Below, piece after piece: positions 1-10,729 of a stretch of 64,000 bases of DNA. The position numbers and the translations under genes are program-made. Source of the DNA: Mesorhizobium sp. RMAD-H1 (lineage in GTDB: Bacteria; Pseudomonadota; Alphaproteobacteria; Rhizobiales; Rhizobiaceae); contig NZ_JACHWN010000002.1 in the NCBI RefSeq assembly GCF_014191375.1, forward strand, positions 124,001 to 188,000, given 5' to 3'. Position 1 is the first letter of the stretch, and every line of letters begins with the position of its first letter. The notes beneath the pieces were generated by a model, which did not search any database, was not told where the DNA came from, and saw only the letters and a list, made by a program, of their open reading frames with translations.

Positions 1-15
1 GCTTTTGCGGGCAGG

Positions 16-687
16 CTAATCCTGTTCGGTTTTCACAATGGCCCCGGCCTCCTCCGCCAGGGCTTTCGTCCTTGCCTGGAACTCGGGCGAGACGAGCCCG
101 GCCGATATGATCAGCTTGGCACCCTCCTCCACCGACATCGAAAGGTCGATGATGTCGGATTTCGGCACGTAAAGCAGGAATCCCGAAGTAGGATTGGGCG
201 TGGTCGGCAGGAAGACGGCCGTCGTCTTTCCCGCTCTGTCCGCCAGTGCATCGGAAACCTCGCCTTCCGCATCGGTGGCGAGAAACACGATCGACCAAAT
301 CCCCTTGCGCGGATATTCGATGAGCCCGACGCGCTTGAACGTATTGGATTTGCCCGAAAGCACGGTTTCGAAGATCTGTTTCAGTCCGCGATAGACGCTT
401 CGGACCAACGGCATCCGGTCGAGCACATATTCGCCGAGCCGGATGATCGCGCGGCCGACAATATTCGCCGTCAGAAAACCCACCAGCGTCAGCAGGACGA
501 TTGCGACGATCAGCCCGAAACCCGGCACGGTGAACGGCAGGTAACTATCCGGATTGTAGGCATGGGGAATGAGCGGCTTTACCCAGCCGTCGACCCAGCC
601 GACAAAGGCCCACACCAGATAGGCCGTGATCGCAATCGGTGCCGTTACGACAATTCCGGTCAGGAAATAGTTCCTGAGCCGCATCAT
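16..687 (-). CDS. DUF502 family integral membrane protein
   Basis: The 223-aa product matches the DUF502 family of inner-membrane proteins of unknown function. Two hydrophobic segments are visible near residues 8-28 and 50-75. A conserved soluble part follows, with the family-typical stretch PLVRSVYRGLKQ near residue 95 and FLPTTPNPTSGFLLYVP near residue 160. Two adjacent ATG codons open the frame; the first is used here. It reads in the same direction as glmS upstream, about 180 bp apart, so co-transcription is possible but not shown. The role is unknown. The family assignment is from recognised motifs. Confidence 0.9.
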   Translation of the reverse strand: MMRLRNYFLTGIVVTAPIAITAYLVWAFVGWVDGWVKPLIPHAYNPDSYLPFTVPGFGLIVAIVLLTLVGFLTANIVGRAIIRLGEYVLDRMPLVRSVYRGLKQIFETVLSGKSNTFKRVGLIEYPRKGIWSIVFLATDAEGEVSDALADRAGKTTAVFLPTTPNPTSGFLLYVPKSDIIDLSMSVEEGAKLIISAGLVSPEFQARTKALAEEAGAIVKTEQD

Positions 688-757
688 GTCGTCGTCTCCA
701 TCACTTGCATCGGCCCTGCCCCATGAACATTATCGGAATTGCTCTACAGCATCGGCT

Positions 758-779
758 GGAAAACCGGAATTGGTTTTCC
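758..779. terminator. Hairpin downstream of glmS
   Basis: A perfect 8-bp inverted repeat (GGAAAACC / GGTTTTCC, 6-nt loop) lies about 90 bp beyond the glmS stop. There is no clear T-run, so it may be a 3'-end hairpin or a small repeat rather than a true intrinsic terminator. Confidence 0.35.
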
Positions 780-871
780 GAGGGCCGACATCAATTCAGA
801 TAGCCATGCCGTCTTCGCGCGTCCAGATGATACGCAAAGACCAAGGCAAGGGCTTCCGGGAAGGCCGATTC

Positions 872-2695
872 CTATTCAACCGTCACCGACTTCGCCAGAT
901 TGCGCGGCTGATCGACGTCCGTGCCCATGAAGACGGCTGTGTAATAGGCCAGCATCTGGATCGGCAGCGCATAGATCAGCGGCGCGATGATCTCCGGCAT
1001 ATCCGGCAGGACGATCGTGTCGAGCGTCTTGATGTTTGCATGCGCCGCGCCCTTGGTGTCGGTGATCAGGATGATGCGTCCGCCGCGCGCGGCCACCTCC
1101 TGCATGTTAGAGACGGTCTTCTCGTAGAGCTTGTCATAGGGCGCGATGACGATGACCGGCATGGTCTCGTCGATGAGCGCGATGGGCCCGTGCTTCAGCT
1201 CACCGGCCGCATAGCCTTCGGCATGGATATAGGAGATCTCCTTCAGCTTCAGTGCGCCTTCCATGGCGAGCGGGAAGCTCGTCCCGCGACCGAGGTAAAG
1301 CGCGTGCTTGACCAGCATCAGCTCGCGGCACACGGCCTCGATCTGCGGCGAAAGGCGCAGCACCTCATTGGCGAAGCGCGGCACCTCCGAAAGATGACGG
1401 ACGAGACGCTGCTCTTCCTTTTCATCGATCGTGCCGCGATCCTTGCCGGCCGCGATGGCAAGCGAAGCCAGGACGGAGAGCTGGCAGGTGAAGGCCTTGG
1501 TCGAGGCGACGCCGATTTCCGGCCCGGCGAGCGTCGGGAAAACGACGTCCGATTCCCGCGCGATGGTCGATTCCTTCACATTGACGATCGAGGCGATCTC
1601 CAGCCCCTCGCCCTTGCAATAGCGCAGGCTCGCCAGCGTGTCGGCCGTTTCGCCCGATTGCGAGACGAAAAGCGCGAGCGTGTCCTTCGACAGCGGCATT
1701 TCGCGATAGCGGAATTCCGACGCAATATCGATATCGACCGGCATGCGGGCGATCTGTTCGAACCAGTATTTGCCGATGGAGGCGGCGTAGAAGGCGGTGC
1801 CGCAAGCTGAGATCGCCAGCCGGCCCACTTTGGAGAAATCGACCGGGACGCTTTCGGCCCTCGTTTTGCCGCGGGTGAAATCGAGGTAATGCGCGAGCGT
1901 GTGGGAGATGACCTCCGGCTGCTCGTGGATTTCCTTTTCCATGAAATGGCGGTGATTGCCCTTGCTCACCAGAAAGGCCGTGCCGGCGGATTTCTGGATC
2001 GCACGGGAGACGACGGCGCCGTTTTCATCGTAAACGGTGGCGCTCTTGCGCGTCAGCACCGCCCAATCGCCATCATCGAGATAGGTGACCGTATCGGTAA
2101 AGGGCGCAAGCGCGATGGCATCGGAGCCCAGGAACATCTCGCCGTCGCCATAGCCGATGGCGAGCGGCGAGCCCTTCCGGGCGGCGATCAGGAGATCCTC
2201 CTCGCCGGTAAAGAGGAACGCCAGGGCGAAAGCGCCCTTGAGCTGCGGCAGGGCTTCCCGCACGGCTTCCACCGGCGTCTTGCCCTTGTCGAGCGAACGG
2301 GTGACCAGCTGCGCCACCGCTTCGGTATCGGTGTCGGTCTGGAACTTATAGCCGTCGGCCTCGAGAGCCGCGCGCAATTCGGCGAAATTCTCGATAATCC
2401 CGTTGTGGACGATGGCGAGCTTTCCCGTCGCATGCGGATGGGCGTTCCTCTCCGTCGGTGCGCCATGGGTGGCCCAGCGGGTATGGCCGATGCCGATCAG
2501 CCCGTCGAGCGGTTCCGAATCGAGCCGCTTCTCCAGATTGGCCAGCTTGCCCTCCGCCCGGCGGCGCGCCAGAACGCCATCCTCGAGCGTGGCGACGCCC
2601 GCCGAATCATAGCCGCGATATTCAAGGCGCTTCAGCGCATCGACAAGACGTGGCGCAACAGGCTCCGTTCCGACGATACCGATAATGCCACACAT
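872..2695 (-). CDS. glmS: Glutamine--fructose-6-phosphate aminotransferase
   Basis: GlmS makes glucosamine-6-phosphate from fructose-6-phosphate and glutamine, the entry to UDP-GlcNAc for peptidoglycan and LPS. The 607-aa length is standard. The protein begins MCGIIGIVG, so Cys2 becomes the N-terminal glutaminase nucleophile after Met removal. The class II amidotransferase domain fills about residues 1-220. Two SIS sugar-isomerase domains follow, with SQSGETADTL near residue 345, and the C-terminus ends PRNLAKSVTVE as in the family. It lies directly downstream of glmU in the same direction (156-bp gap), so the two consecutive UDP-GlcNAc genes are likely co-expressed. There is no glmS ribozyme-like leader. 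Confidence 0.97.
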   Translation of the reverse strand: MCGIIGIVGTEPVAPRLVDALKRLEYRGYDSAGVATLEDGVLARRRAEGKLANLEKRLDSEPLDGLIGIGHTRWATHGAPTERNAHPHATGKLAIVHNGIIENFAELRAALEADGYKFQTDTDTEAVAQLVTRSLDKGKTPVEAVREALPQLKGAFALAFLFTGEEDLLIAARKGSPLAIGYGDGEMFLGSDAIALAPFTDTVTYLDDGDWAVLTRKSATVYDENGAVVSRAIQKSAGTAFLVSKGNHRHFMEKEIHEQPEVISHTLAHYLDFTRGKTRAESVPVDFSKVGRLAISACGTAFYAASIGKYWFEQIARMPVDIDIASEFRYREMPLSKDTLALFVSQSGETADTLASLRYCKGEGLEIASIVNVKESTIARESDVVFPTLAGPEIGVASTKAFTCQLSVLASLAIAAGKDRGTIDEKEEQRLVRHLSEVPRFANEVLRLSPQIEAVCRELMLVKHALYLGRGTSFPLAMEGALKLKEISYIHAEGYAAGELKHGPIALIDETMPVIVIAPYDKLYEKTVSNMQEVAARGGRIILITDTKGAAHANIKTLDTIVLPDMPEIIAPLIYALPIQMLAYYTAVFMGTDVDQPRNLAKSVTVE

Positions 2696-2851
2696 GAAAG
2701 CAATCCCTTCCCTTAACCCAGATCAGCCGAACGATCGGAACGGCCCCTATATTTCCACACCTGCTCTAGACGCCAATTGCCGCGCCGGAAATTCACAATA
2801 GATGTCAGTTTCTTTCGCGATTGAATTCACCCAAAAGCGGTAAGAAATTCA

Positions 2852-4216
2852 TCATTTCTCTGCCTTTTTCGCCGCCTTTATCGCGGCGTAACGCTCCCGC
2901 AGGACGGTTGCCCGCCCCTCCTTCGTCACCTGCCTTGCCCGTCCGAAGGCGAGCGCGCTGTCGGGCACGTTCTCGGTGATCACGCTGCCGGAGGCGATAT
3001 AGGCATTGGCGCCGACCGAAACCGGGGCGACCAGCGATGTGTTGGAGCCGATGAAAGTGCCCTCGCCGATCTCGGTCCGCCATTTGTTGTGGCCGTCGTA
3101 ATTGCAGGTGATGGTGCCCGCGCCGATATTGGCGCCGGCACCGACGAAGGCGTCGCCGATATAGGTGAGGTGATTGACCTTCGCGCCCTTGGCGACGGTC
3201 GCATTCTTGATCTCGCAGAAATTGCCGACCTTCGATTTCTCGGCGAGATCGGCGCCCGGGCGCAGCCGCGCGAAGGGGCCGATTTCAGCATTCGGCCCGA
3301 CATGCGCCCCCTCCAGATGGCAGAAGGAATGGATCACCGCGCCGGACGCGACATGGACGCCCGGCCCGAAGAAGACGTTCGGCTCGATGACGGCATCGGC
3401 CTCCACCAGCGTATCATGCGAGAAGAACACCGTTTCCGGTGCAATCATGGTCACGCCGGAGAGCATGACGGCGCGACGTTTGCGATCCTGCCAGATGGCT
3501 TCGGCCTCGGCCAGTTCCACGCGCGTATTGATGCCGATCACATTGTCGACCGGCACCTCTATGGCCGTGACCTTCCTGCCCTGCTTATGCGCAATCTCAA
3601 TGGTATCAGTGAGATAGAATTCACCCTTGGCATTGTCGTTGCGCACCGCGTCGAGCAGCGCCAACGCATGGTCGCCACGCAATGCCATCAGGCCGCCATT
3701 GCAGAAATTTATCCTTTTTTCTTCTGCATTTGCGTCCTTTTCCTCGCGTATCGCAACGAGCCGCCCCTCCTTCTCGATCAGTCGTCCATAGCCCGAGGGG
3801 TCGGCCGGGCGGAAGCCCATAACCACGATATCGAAACCCTCCGCGAGCTTGGAGCGCGCCTCGATCAGGGCAGCCTCCTCGATCAGCGGCGTATCGCCGA
3901 AGACGATCAGCAGATCGTCATAGCCGCGCGCGATCGCCTCGCGGGCCGCCAGCACCGCATGGGCGGTGCCGAGCCTTTCCTTCTGCTCATGGGAAGAGAC
4001 ATTCGGCGAGACCTTCTCGACTGCCGCCCTGACCTCCTCCGCGCCCCTGCCGACAACGAGGGCGACATCTCCCTCGCCCGCACCCCGAACGGCATTGGCA
4101 ACATGGCATATGAGAGGCAGCCCCGCGATCCGGTGCAGCACCTTGGGCAGGGCGGATTTCATCCGCGTTCCTTCTCCGGCGGCGAGGATGATCGATAGGC
4201 AGGTTCGGCTGGTCAT
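2852..4216 (-). CDS. glmU: Bifunctional UDP-N-acetylglucosamine pyrophosphorylase / glucosamine-1-phosphate N-acetyltransferase
   Basis: GlmU carries out the last two steps to UDP-GlcNAc: acetylation of glucosamine-1-P, then uridylylation. The N-terminal nucleotidyltransferase domain shows the signature [11 protein letters not shown] at about residues 11-21. The C-terminal half (from about residue 250) is a left-handed beta-helix of hexapeptide repeats, with the acetyltransferase region around [21 protein letters not shown] kept intact. Length (454 aa) is typical. It starts at an ATG with no competing upstream start. Placed just before glmS on the same strand. Confidence 0.97.
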   Translation of the reverse strand: MTSRTCLSIILAAGEGTRMKSALPKVLHRIAGLPLICHVANAVRGAGEGDVALVVGRGAEEVRAAVEKVSPNVSSHEQKERLGTAHAVLAAREAIARGYDDLLIVFGDTPLIEEAALIEARSKLAEGFDIVVMGFRPADPSGYGRLIEKEGRLVAIREEKDANAEEKRINFCNGGLMALRGDHALALLDAVRNDNAKGEFYLTDTIEIAHKQGRKVTAIEVPVDNVIGINTRVELAEAEAIWQDRKRRAVMLSGVTMIAPETVFFSHDTLVEADAVIEPNVFFGPGVHVASGAVIHSFCHLEGAHVGPNAEIGPFARLRPGADLAEKSKVGNFCEIKNATVAKGAKVNHLTYIGDAFVGAGANIGAGTITCNYDGHNKWRTEIGEGTFIGSNTSLVAPVSVGANAYIASGSVITENVPDSALAFGRARQVTKEGRATVLRERYAAIKAAKKAEK

Positions 4217-4329
4217 GTGATGGAGTGTCCGATGGTTGCTCGAGGCGGGTTATACAGGCCCGCAGCCTAATCACGAAAGCGTATAAATAGGTTTACGCCG
4301 GTCTGATCCTCTCCCTGCACAAGCCTGCC

Positions 4330-5079
4330 CTATCCCAGCCGTCCCAGGGCGGGAAACGTCTCGAGCAGCCAGAAGGAGAAGGACTGCATGCCGCCGGTGA
4401 GGAAAAGCAGTCCGGCCGCGACCAGAAGGCCGCCCATGACCTTCTCGACCTTGCCGAGATGCACGCGAAATCTCGCGAGAAAGCGCATGAAAGCGCCCGA
4501 AAACAGGGCGGCCACGATGAAAGGAATGCCGAGCCCCAGCGAGTAGATGGCGAGAAGAGCAGCCCCCTCGCCCACCGTGCTCTTCGCGCCCGCGAGCGTC
4601 AGGATCGGCCCCAGCACCGGGCCGATGCATGGCGTCCACCCGAAAGCGAAGGCAAGGCCCATGACATAGGCGCCGACGGGACTGGCCGGCGCGCCCCGGG
4701 TCTGGAAGCGGGCTTCGCGCGAGAGGATAGACAGCCTGACGAGCCCCAGGAAATTGAGCCCCATCACGATGATGACGAGGCCCGCCACAATCGCGATCTC
4801 CTGCTGCCAGGCCCGCAGGAACGCGCCGATCGACGAGGCCCCCGCCCCCAGCGCGACAAAGACGGTGGTGAACCCCAGGACGAAAGCGAAGGAGGAGGCG
4901 AACAGCGCCCGCCGGCTCGAGGCATTGGCAGAACCGCCCTCCGCGCGAAACTCCTCGACGCTGACACCCGCCATATAGCAGAGATAGGGCGGAACGAGCG
5001 GCAGGACGCAGGGCGAGAGAAAAGAAAGCGCACCCGCGCCAACTGCCGTTAGATAAGAGACGTCGAGCGCCACCCGCAT
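4330..5079 (-). CDS. ccdA: Cytochrome c biogenesis protein CcdA (DsbD-like membrane domain)
   Basis: CcdA moves reducing equivalents from cytoplasmic thioredoxin across the inner membrane for cytochrome c maturation and other periplasmic thiol targets. The 249-aa protein has about six hydrophobic segments. The two conserved half-repeats are FLSPCVLPLVPPY near residue 20 and FGWTPCIGPVLGP near residue 135, each with the redox Cys-Pro. It is monocistronic here, divergent from lpiA across about 230 bp. The first ATG is used. Confidence 0.93.
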   Translation of the reverse strand: MRVALDVSYLTAVGAGALSFLSPCVLPLVPPYLCYMAGVSVEEFRAEGGSANASSRRALFASSFAFVLGFTTVFVALGAGASSIGAFLRAWQQEIAIVAGLVIIVMGLNFLGLVRLSILSREARFQTRGAPASPVGAYVMGLAFAFGWTPCIGPVLGPILTLAGAKSTVGEGAALLAIYSLGLGIPFIVAALFSGAFMRFLARFRVHLGKVEKVMGGLLVAAGLLFLTGGMQSFSFWLLETFPALGRLG

Positions 5080-5310
5080 TTCTCCATCAGAAGTCCCGGG
5101 GCCAGTTGGGCCCGCTTGATTTCACACCGCTTCTAGTCCCGTTGGATGGCAAAACCTAGTAAAATTCATGCTATTTTCGGCAGGAAGGCCGAACGGCAGT
5201 GGAGAATTTCTTCCGGGATCGGCTCCATCACAAGTTCGCCTCAAATGCGGATCAAGCGGACGGAAACCGGAACGCCTGCCGGCCTTCGGTGATTTTCAAG
5301 GAAGCGGCCA

Positions 5311-7947
5311 ATGAGTCTTATTGATGACGGTCTGCCCTCTCCGCCTGCGGAAACAAGCGAGCGTTCGAGCGAACACCCCGGTTTTCTGCGTCGCCTGAAA
5401 AGATACCAGCATATCGCCTTTCCCGTTGCGGGTATCGCCATTGCCCTGCTGGCGCTGCTGGTGCTCGAAAACCTGCTGCAGCATACGTCCCGGGCCGAAA
5501 CCGTCGCCGCGATCGAGAGCACGTCGCTGCGCAGCATGGGGCTGGCGCTGCTCTTCACTGCCCTCAGCTATGCGGCGGTCGCGCTCTATGATGTGGTGGC
5601 GGTCGATACCATCGCGCCAGGGCGCATACCGCACCGGATTTCGGCCGTAGCGGGAGCGGCCGGCTATGCCATTTCCAATGCGCTTGGCTTCTCGCTCCTG
5701 ACCGGCGGCGCGCTGCGCTACCGCATCTATGCGGCCGAGGGCATAAGCCTGGTCGATATCGGACGCATCGTCGGCACGTCATGGTTCGCCATCTGGTTCG
5801 CCTTCATCATCATGATCGGCGCGGCGATGCTGATCGACCCGGCCGACGTGCCCTGGCTTTCGACGATCGACCCGCGCATCGACCTCGTCGCCGGCGCGGT
5901 CCTCCTCGCCGGGATCGGCGGACTGATCTACTGGCTGTCCAAGGGCGACCGCTCGCTGCAGATCGGCCAGTTCACGCTGCGGCTTCCCACATCACGCGGC
6001 GCGCTCATCCAGATCGCGGCAGGCCTCGTCGACGTGACCGCCGCGGCGGCGTCGCTCTACGTGCTGATGCCGGAGGGCGTCGTCCACAGCTTCGCCGTCT
6101 TCGCCCTCGTCTATGTCATCGCCGTGATCCTCGGCGTCGCCAGCCACGCGCCGGGCGGCCTCGGCGCTTTCGAGGCCACCATCATCGCCGGCCTCGGGCT
6201 CGGCGGAAAGCCGGAGGCCATCGCCGCCCTGGTGATCTACCGGCTCATCTATACCGTCCTGCCGCTCCTGGTGGCGGTCTCGGGCGTGCTCATCTGGGAA
6301 GCCTTCCGGCGCCGGGAGAAGCTCACCCGGCAGGCGCGTCTCGCCACAAGGCTGGTCGAGCCTCTGATCCCGGGGCTTGCCGCGAGCGTCACATTCCTCG
6401 GCGGCATCGTCCTGCTTATTTCCGGTGTCATACCGGGCGAACGCTACCGCCTCGACATATTGTCGGACATCCTGCCGCTGATCTTCGTCGAGATGTCGCA
6501 TCTGGCGGCAAGCTTCGTCGGCGTGGCGCTGCTCATCGTGGCGCGCGGCCTTGCCAAGCGGCTGGCGCGCGCCTGGGTCGCGGCGATGATCCTCTTCATG
6601 ACCGGCGCCATCTTTTCACTCGCCAAGGGGCTGGACTGGGAGGAAGCAGGCATTCTCGGCGTCTTCGCCGCCGTCCTCTGGGTTTTCCGCGATTCGTTTT
6701 ACCGCCGCCCGATCGTCGGGCCGTTTGAACTGACCTGGAACTGGATCGCCAGCGTCGGCACGACCGTCCTCGTCTCGACATGGCTCGGCTTCTTCGTCTA
6801 TCGCCATGTCGAATATTCCAACAATCTCTGGTGGGATTTCGCCTGGAACGCCAATGCCCCGCGCTTCCTGCGCGCCACCGTTCTGGTATTGGCCGTGGTT
6901 TTCGTTGTTTGTCTCAATACCGCCGTCAACCGCAGGGGCCTGAAACGGTCGAAAAAGGACTTCGCCATACCCGATGCCGTCCCGGCGCTCGTCGCAGCCT
7001 CGCCCAACGCCGAGGCTGCGCTGGCGCTTCTTGGTGACAAGCAGTTCCTGATGGATCCGGAGAACCGCGGCTTCGTCATGTATGCGCAATCCGGCGGCAG
7101 CCTGATCGCGCTCGGCGAGCCGATCGGCGACAGGGACGTGGTCGAGGAACTTGCCTGGTCCTTCCATACGCTGGCCGACAGGCTGGCCGCGCGGACCGTC
7201 TTTTACGGCGTCGGCCCGCAGAGCCTGCCGCTTTTTCTCGACATGGGCCTTGTCGCGCTGAAGCTGGGCGAAGTCGCGCGTGTCGATCTCCACGAATTTT
7301 CCCTGGAAGGCCCTACCCGCCAGCCCTTCCGCTATGCCGACCGGCGCGCCGACAAGGACGGTCTCGTCTTCGAGATCATCCCGGCGAAGGACGTTCCGCC
7401 GCTGATCCCGCAATTGAAGCATGTGTCCGATGCCTGGCTCGCGCATAAATCGGGCAGCGAGAAGCGCTTTTCCCTCGGCTTCTTCAGTCCCGACTATCTC
7501 TCCCACTTCGACATGGCCGTCATGAAGAAGGACGGGGCCATCGTCGCCTTCGCCAATCTGTGCCGGAGTGCCGGCAAGAACGAGATCACCGTCGACCTGA
7601 TGCGCTATCTTCCCAATGTCTCGAAAGTGATGATGGACGCGCTCTTCGCCAAGCTGCTGATCTATTCCAAGGCCGAGGGATACCGCTGGTTCAATCTCGG
7701 CGCGGCCCCTCTCTCCGGCCTTTCCGGCAGCCGGCTCGCCTCGCGCTGGAACCGCTTCGGTTCGTTCCTCTACAAGCGCGGCGCCGATCTCTATCATTTC
7801 GACGGGCTGAAGGCGTTCAAGGAAAAGTTCGATCCCGTCTGGTCGCCCCATTATCTGGTCTGCCCCGGCGGCCTCGACACGCCACGCGTTCTGGTCGACG
7901 TGACGACGCTGATCAATGGCAGCCCGCTGGAGTTCATCCGCAAATGA
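5311..7947 (+). CDS. mprF: Phosphatidylglycerol lysyltransferase (LpiA/MprF)
   Basis: This 878-aa protein has the MprF two-domain plan. The N-terminal half (about residues 25-500) is a multi-span membrane flippase-like domain. The C-terminal half (about 540-870) is the DUF2156/GNAT-fold lysyl-tRNA-dependent transferase with the family stretch [17 protein letters not shown] near residue 790. It puts lysine on phosphatidylglycerol, lowering surface charge. Rhizobial homologues (lpiA) are acid-induced and aid resistance to cationic peptides. The ATG follows an AAGGAAG ribosome site. Its stop overlaps the start of acvB (ATGA), so the two are translationally coupled, as in the known lpiA-acvB operon. 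Confidence 0.95.
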   Translation: MSLIDDGLPSPPAETSERSSEHPGFLRRLKRYQHIAFPVAGIAIALLALLVLENLLQHTSRAETVAAIESTSLRSMGLALLFTALSYAAVALYDVVAVDTIAPGRIPHRISAVAGAAGYAISNALGFSLLTGGALRYRIYAAEGISLVDIGRIVGTSWFAIWFAFIIMIGAAMLIDPADVPWLSTIDPRIDLVAGAVLLAGIGGLIYWLSKGDRSLQIGQFTLRLPTSRGALIQIAAGLVDVTAAAASLYVLMPEGVVHSFAVFALVYVIAVILGVASHAPGGLGAFEATIIAGLGLGGKPEAIAALVIYRLIYTVLPLLVAVSGVLIWEAFRRREKLTRQARLATRLVEPLIPGLAASVTFLGGIVLLISGVIPGERYRLDILSDILPLIFVEMSHLAASFVGVALLIVARGLAKRLARAWVAAMILFMTGAIFSLAKGLDWEEAGILGVFAAVLWVFRDSFYRRPIVGPFELTWNWIASVGTTVLVSTWLGFFVYRHVEYSNNLWWDFAWNANAPRFLRATVLVLAVVFVVCLNTAVNRRGLKRSKKDFAIPDAVPALVAASPNAEAALALLGDKQFLMDPENRGFVMYAQSGGSLIALGEPIGDRDVVEELAWSFHTLADRLAARTVFYGVGPQSLPLFLDMGLVALKLGEVARVDLHEFSLEGPTRQPFRYADRRADKDGLVFEIIPAKDVPPLIPQLKHVSDAWLAHKSGSEKRFSLGFFSPDYLSHFDMAVMKKDGAIVAFANLCRSAGKNEITVDLMRYLPNVSKVMMDALFAKLLIYSKAEGYRWFNLGAAPLSGLSGSRLASRWNRFGSFLYKRGADLYHFDGLKAFKEKFDPVWSPHYLVCPGGLDTPRVLVDVTTLINGSPLEFIRK

Positions 7948-9359
7948 ATATCAAGCCCCCTGTCGTCGCCGCAATGGCCGGCCTGGTGCTGGTTGTCGCG
8001 GCTGCCGGTTATCTCGCGCATAGCGGAAAGATCCAGCGCCACTGGGCGCGCCTGACGGGCGCGGAGGAGATCGTCACCCGCGTCAGCGCGGAGCGGCTGC
8101 ACGATATTCCCGTGCTGATGCCGGATGACGATCCGGTCGGCCTTGCGGTGCTCGTTTCGGATTCGGGAGACACGAATGCCAGGGAGCGCGCCTTCGCTGA
8201 TGCGCTGCTTGCCCGCAACATGATCGTGCTTCCCGTCAATCTCGATACCTGGCGCGCCGAGCTCGACAAGGAAGATGGCGAATGCATCTATCTGGATTCG
8301 GATTTCGAGGCGATCGCCAAGGAAGCGCTCCGCGCGCTCGATCTCGACGTCTATTTCCACCCCGTCATCGCCGGTATCGGCCAGGGCGCGATCCTCGCCT
8401 ATGCCGCGGCAGCGGACGCGCCCGATGCGACGCTCGCCGGCGCGGTGGGGCTCGATCCGGCGGATGCGCTGAAGACGAAGCTCCCCTCCTGCGAAGGCGC
8501 CAAGGCGACCGTTGCGCCGAATGGCGGCTACAGCTATGCGCTCGACGCCACACTGCCGACGCCTGCGACACTCATCAGCAAGGCCGGGCCGACGAATGAC
8601 CCGGCGGAAGCGCGCAGGCAGCATGTCGCCGTGCTCCGGACGGCCCGGGAAGAACAAGCACGTCTCGACATGGCGGCCGATGCAGCCGCGGCCATGGCGA
8701 CAAAAGACGCCGCCAACGAGGCGCTGCCGATCGTCGATCTGCCGGCAAAGGGGACCGCGGACTATGTGGCGGTGTTCTTCTCCGGCGACGGCGGTTGGCG
8801 CGATATCGACAAGTCGATCGGCGAATGGCTGAGCAACCATGGCATCCACGTGGTGGGCGTCGATTCGCTGCGCTACTTCTGGACGGAACGCACGCCGGAG
8901 GAGATCGCCGAGGACACCGACGCCATTCTCAAGAAGGCGGATCCGACGGGAAAGCTGCCTATAGTGATCCTCGGCTATTCCTTCGGCGCGGATACATTCC
9001 CCTTCGCCTGGCCGCATCTCGATCCCGCGATCCGGGACCGCACCCGCATGATCGCGCTGCTGGGCGCCTCGACGACCACGACCTTCCAGGTGACGATCGA
9101 CGGCTGGCTCGGCATGGACGGCGACCAGAAGACCGCTCCGGCGATCGCCGCCCTGCCGCTCGACCGGGTCGTCTGCGTTTATGGCGAGGAGGAAGACGAC
9201 ACTGTCTGCACCGAACCGTCACTTGCGGCGATGGAGACAATCAAACGCCCGGGCGGGCACCATTTCGACGATGATTACGAGACGATCGCTGAGGAATTGC
9301 TGCAAAACTTGAAGAACCGCGGCGGTTTTCAGCACGGAACCGCAGTGAAGGTCGATTGA
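7944..9359 (+). CDS. acvB: AcvB/VirJ family protein, predicted lysyl-phosphatidylglycerol hydrolase
   Basis: The 471-aa product starts at the ATG overlapping the lpiA stop; a longer open frame begins inside lpiA but is not needed. An N-terminal hydrophobic anchor or signal (residues about 6-25) sends it to the periplasm. Two hydrolase-like halves follow. The C-terminal VirJ domain carries a nucleophile elbow GYSFGAD with Ser346, and the first half has a related GQGAILAYA motif. In Agrobacterium, AcvB hydrolyses the lysyl-PG made by LpiA and is needed for virulence. The pair would therefore set the membrane level of lysyl-PG. Function is assigned from family and context. Confidence 0.9.
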   Translation: MNIKPPVVAAMAGLVLVVAAAGYLAHSGKIQRHWARLTGAEEIVTRVSAERLHDIPVLMPDDDPVGLAVLVSDSGDTNARERAFADALLARNMIVLPVNLDTWRAELDKEDGECIYLDSDFEAIAKEALRALDLDVYFHPVIAGIGQGAILAYAAAADAPDATLAGAVGLDPADALKTKLPSCEGAKATVAPNGGYSYALDATLPTPATLISKAGPTNDPAEARRQHVAVLRTAREEQARLDMAADAAAAMATKDAANEALPIVDLPAKGTADYVAVFFSGDGGWRDIDKSIGEWLSNHGIHVVGVDSLRYFWTERTPEEIAEDTDAILKKADPTGKLPIVILGYSFGADTFPFAWPHLDPAIRDRTRMIALLGASTTTTFQVTIDGWLGMDGDQKTAPAIAALPLDRVVCVYGEEEDDTVCTEPSLAAMETIKRPGGHHFDDDYETIAEELLQNLKNRGGFQHGTAVKVD

Positions 9360-9386
9360 AGCATGTAGAATTTCGGAAATCGGGAA

Positions 9387-9462
9387 TGGTGAGCGCGCAG
9401 GGATTCGAACCCTGGACCTACTGATTAAAAGTCAGTTGCTCTACCGGCTGAGCTACGCGCTC
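9387..9462 (-). tRNA. tRNA-Lys (anticodon TTT)
   Basis: The minus strand folds as a 76-nt tRNA with encoded CCA. The 7-bp acceptor stem is GAGCGCG/CGCGCTC and the TTCGAAC T-loop is present. The anticodon stem CTGAC/GTCAG encloses the TTT anticodon. No integrase or duplicated 3' end lies nearby, so there is no sign that it serves as an integration site here. Confidence 0.97.
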
Positions 9463-9690
9463 CCGAAGGGAACGGATCGTCCCCGGAAGTGCGGCGGAAC
9501 ATAAGTGCGCCGACCGCGCGGGTCAACAGCATTCTGCCGCCTTTTCGCTGCTGAAAACGCTTTTTCCCGGTCAAATCAGGCCAGGCGCGGTCGGCGTCCA
9601 CGCGATCGCCCTTCTTACGTCAGCCTGCAGGAACAAGACGCAAATGGCTGGGGCATTTGGCAGAATCGCTCCAGCCCGCCGAACTCCGGC

Positions 9691-9720
9691 AAAAAGGCGG
9701 CTCCGAAGAGCCGCCTTTTT
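9691..9720. terminator. Intrinsic terminator (bidirectional)
   Basis: AAAAAGGCGGCTC, a 4-nt loop, then GAGCCGCCTTTTT: a GC-rich 8-bp stem flanked by A and T runs. It lies just beyond the BA14K stop on the minus strand and could also stop plus-strand readthrough. Confidence 0.85.
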
Positions 9721-9742
9721 CAGGAAACGCCGTCGTCGTGCC

Positions 9743-10273
9743 TCAGCGATAAGGCGAATAGCACTGGCGGCGCGGGCCGCTATAGGGCTGGTACGTGTTG
9801 TCATAAGCACGATACGAGCGGTAGCGGTTGGCACACCACTGGACATGCGCGCTGCTATAGCCCGGCGCGACCCGGGTCGGCTGGTTGGCAATGGCACCGC
9901 CGATGATCGCTCCGGCACCGAAAGCCGCGAGCGGATACCACCATCCGTCATGATGGCGCCGGTAACCGTGACGGTAATACCGGTAGCCGCGATGTCCGCC
10001 CCAATAGCCCGGGCGATATCCATGACGCCATCCATGGCGATATCCCGGCCGGCCCCAGCCGCCCCGGCCATGCCAGCCGTCCCGGCCGCGCCAATTGCCC
10101 GACCGATGGCCCCAGCGCTCACGGACCTGTCGGCGATGCTGTACCTGCTCGACATTCGAGCCTGTTTCGATGCCTGTCGGCAACAGCGGCGCCGCGCTCA
10201 CCGGAATGGCAGATGTGAACGCAATGCTTAAGCCGAGCGTCCCTGCCCAAAATGCTGATAAGAGTTTATTCAT
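9743..10273 (-). CDS. BA14K family secreted protein
   Basis: The C-terminal 30 or so residues ([20 protein letters not shown] then CYSPYR) are the BA14K signature, named for a Brucella abortus 14-kDa immunoreactive protein. The 176-aa product has a signal peptide ending near SAAPLL, a Gly/Arg/His/Tyr-rich low-complexity middle (residues about 60-115) and a short hydrophobic segment with [10 protein letters not shown]. The start at 10273 is preferred over an in-frame upstream start because GGGAGTT sits just before it and the signal peptide then has normal length. BA14K proteins have been linked to lectin-like and envelope roles; the exact function is unknown. Confidence 0.88.
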   Translation of the reverse strand: MNKLLSAFWAGTLGLSIAFTSAIPVSAAPLLPTGIETGSNVEQVQHRRQVRERWGHRSGNWRGRDGWHGRGGWGRPGYRHGWRHGYRPGYWGGHRGYRYYRHGYRRHHDGWWYPLAAFGAGAIIGGAIANQPTRVAPGYSSAHVQWCANRYRSYRAYDNTYQPYSGPRRQCYSPYR

Positions 10274-10488
10274 AACAACTCCCGTTGATAAAAATCTCGT
10301 CCCTGAAAATAAACTGCACATATATTCATGAACACATGATGAACATGCCTTATTCCATTGTCTTTATCTAGAGTATACTTTATCTGGAATTCACTGAATT
10401 GATTGAATAAAACAGATACCAGGCATGTAATCTTACCGACTGACTCAAACCGTGATCTGCGCGCCCCAGCTTCTGCCATGATTTCCGT

Positions 10489-10514
10489 GGAACCAGAAGG
10501 ACGGGGCGGGCGTT
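10489..10514 (+). promoter_or_regulatory. EcfG-type general stress promoter
   Basis: GGAAC, 17 bases, CGTT matches the alphaproteobacterial EcfG/RpoE2 consensus (GGAAC-N16/17-CGTT). It sits about 30 bp before the start codon of the 41-aa gene that follows, the right distance for a promoter. Confidence 0.75.
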
Positions 10515-10544
10515 AAAAGCCGCGTTTAACAGTCGGAGGTTTTC

Positions 10545-10670
10545 ATGACCAATCAGACGATTCCCGCAGATATCTATCAACGTCATGAGAGAGAATGGCA
10601 GATACTACGGAAATCCCTCGCCGCCGGCTCTCCGCCACCGCCGCAGCCGCAGGACACGCAGAAGAAATAG
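10545..10670 (+). CDS. Small stress-linked protein, 41 aa
   Basis: A short reading frame starting MTNQTIPADIYQRHEREW and ending in a Pro/Gln-rich tail (PPPPQPQDTQKK). It has a strong Shine-Dalgarno (GGAGGT, 4-nt spacer), an EcfG-type promoter 30 bp upstream and an intrinsic terminator 28 bp downstream. It thus has every part of a one-gene unit although it is short. The product is soluble and charged with no signal peptide. I do not recognise a family. Expression in the general stress response is inferred from the promoter only. Confidence 0.75.
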   Translation: MTNQTIPADIYQRHEREWQILRKSLAAGSPPPPQPQDTQKK

Positions 10671-10697
10671 TCCTGGGGTCCCAAACCTGCACACATC

Positions 10698-10729
10698 GCC
10701 GGAAGCGCTCAGTCGGCTTCCGGCTTTTT
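10698..10729 (+). terminator. Intrinsic terminator after the 41-aa gene
   Basis: A 9-bp perfect stem GCCGGAAGC/GCTTCCGGC with a 9-nt loop, followed by five T residues. Confidence 0.88.

Noticed and set aside
686-1810. Long plus-strand frame over glmS
   Set aside because: Antisense shadow of a well-supported essential gene, with no ribosome site or family motif.
2696-2851. glmS ribozyme in the glmU-glmS gap
   Set aside because: The 156-bp gap is too short and shows no conserved core; the ribozyme is known mainly from Gram-positive bacteria.
9387-9462. tRNA-Lys as an integration site for a genomic island
   Set aside because: No integrase, no duplicated tRNA 3' end and no boundary in base composition nearby.
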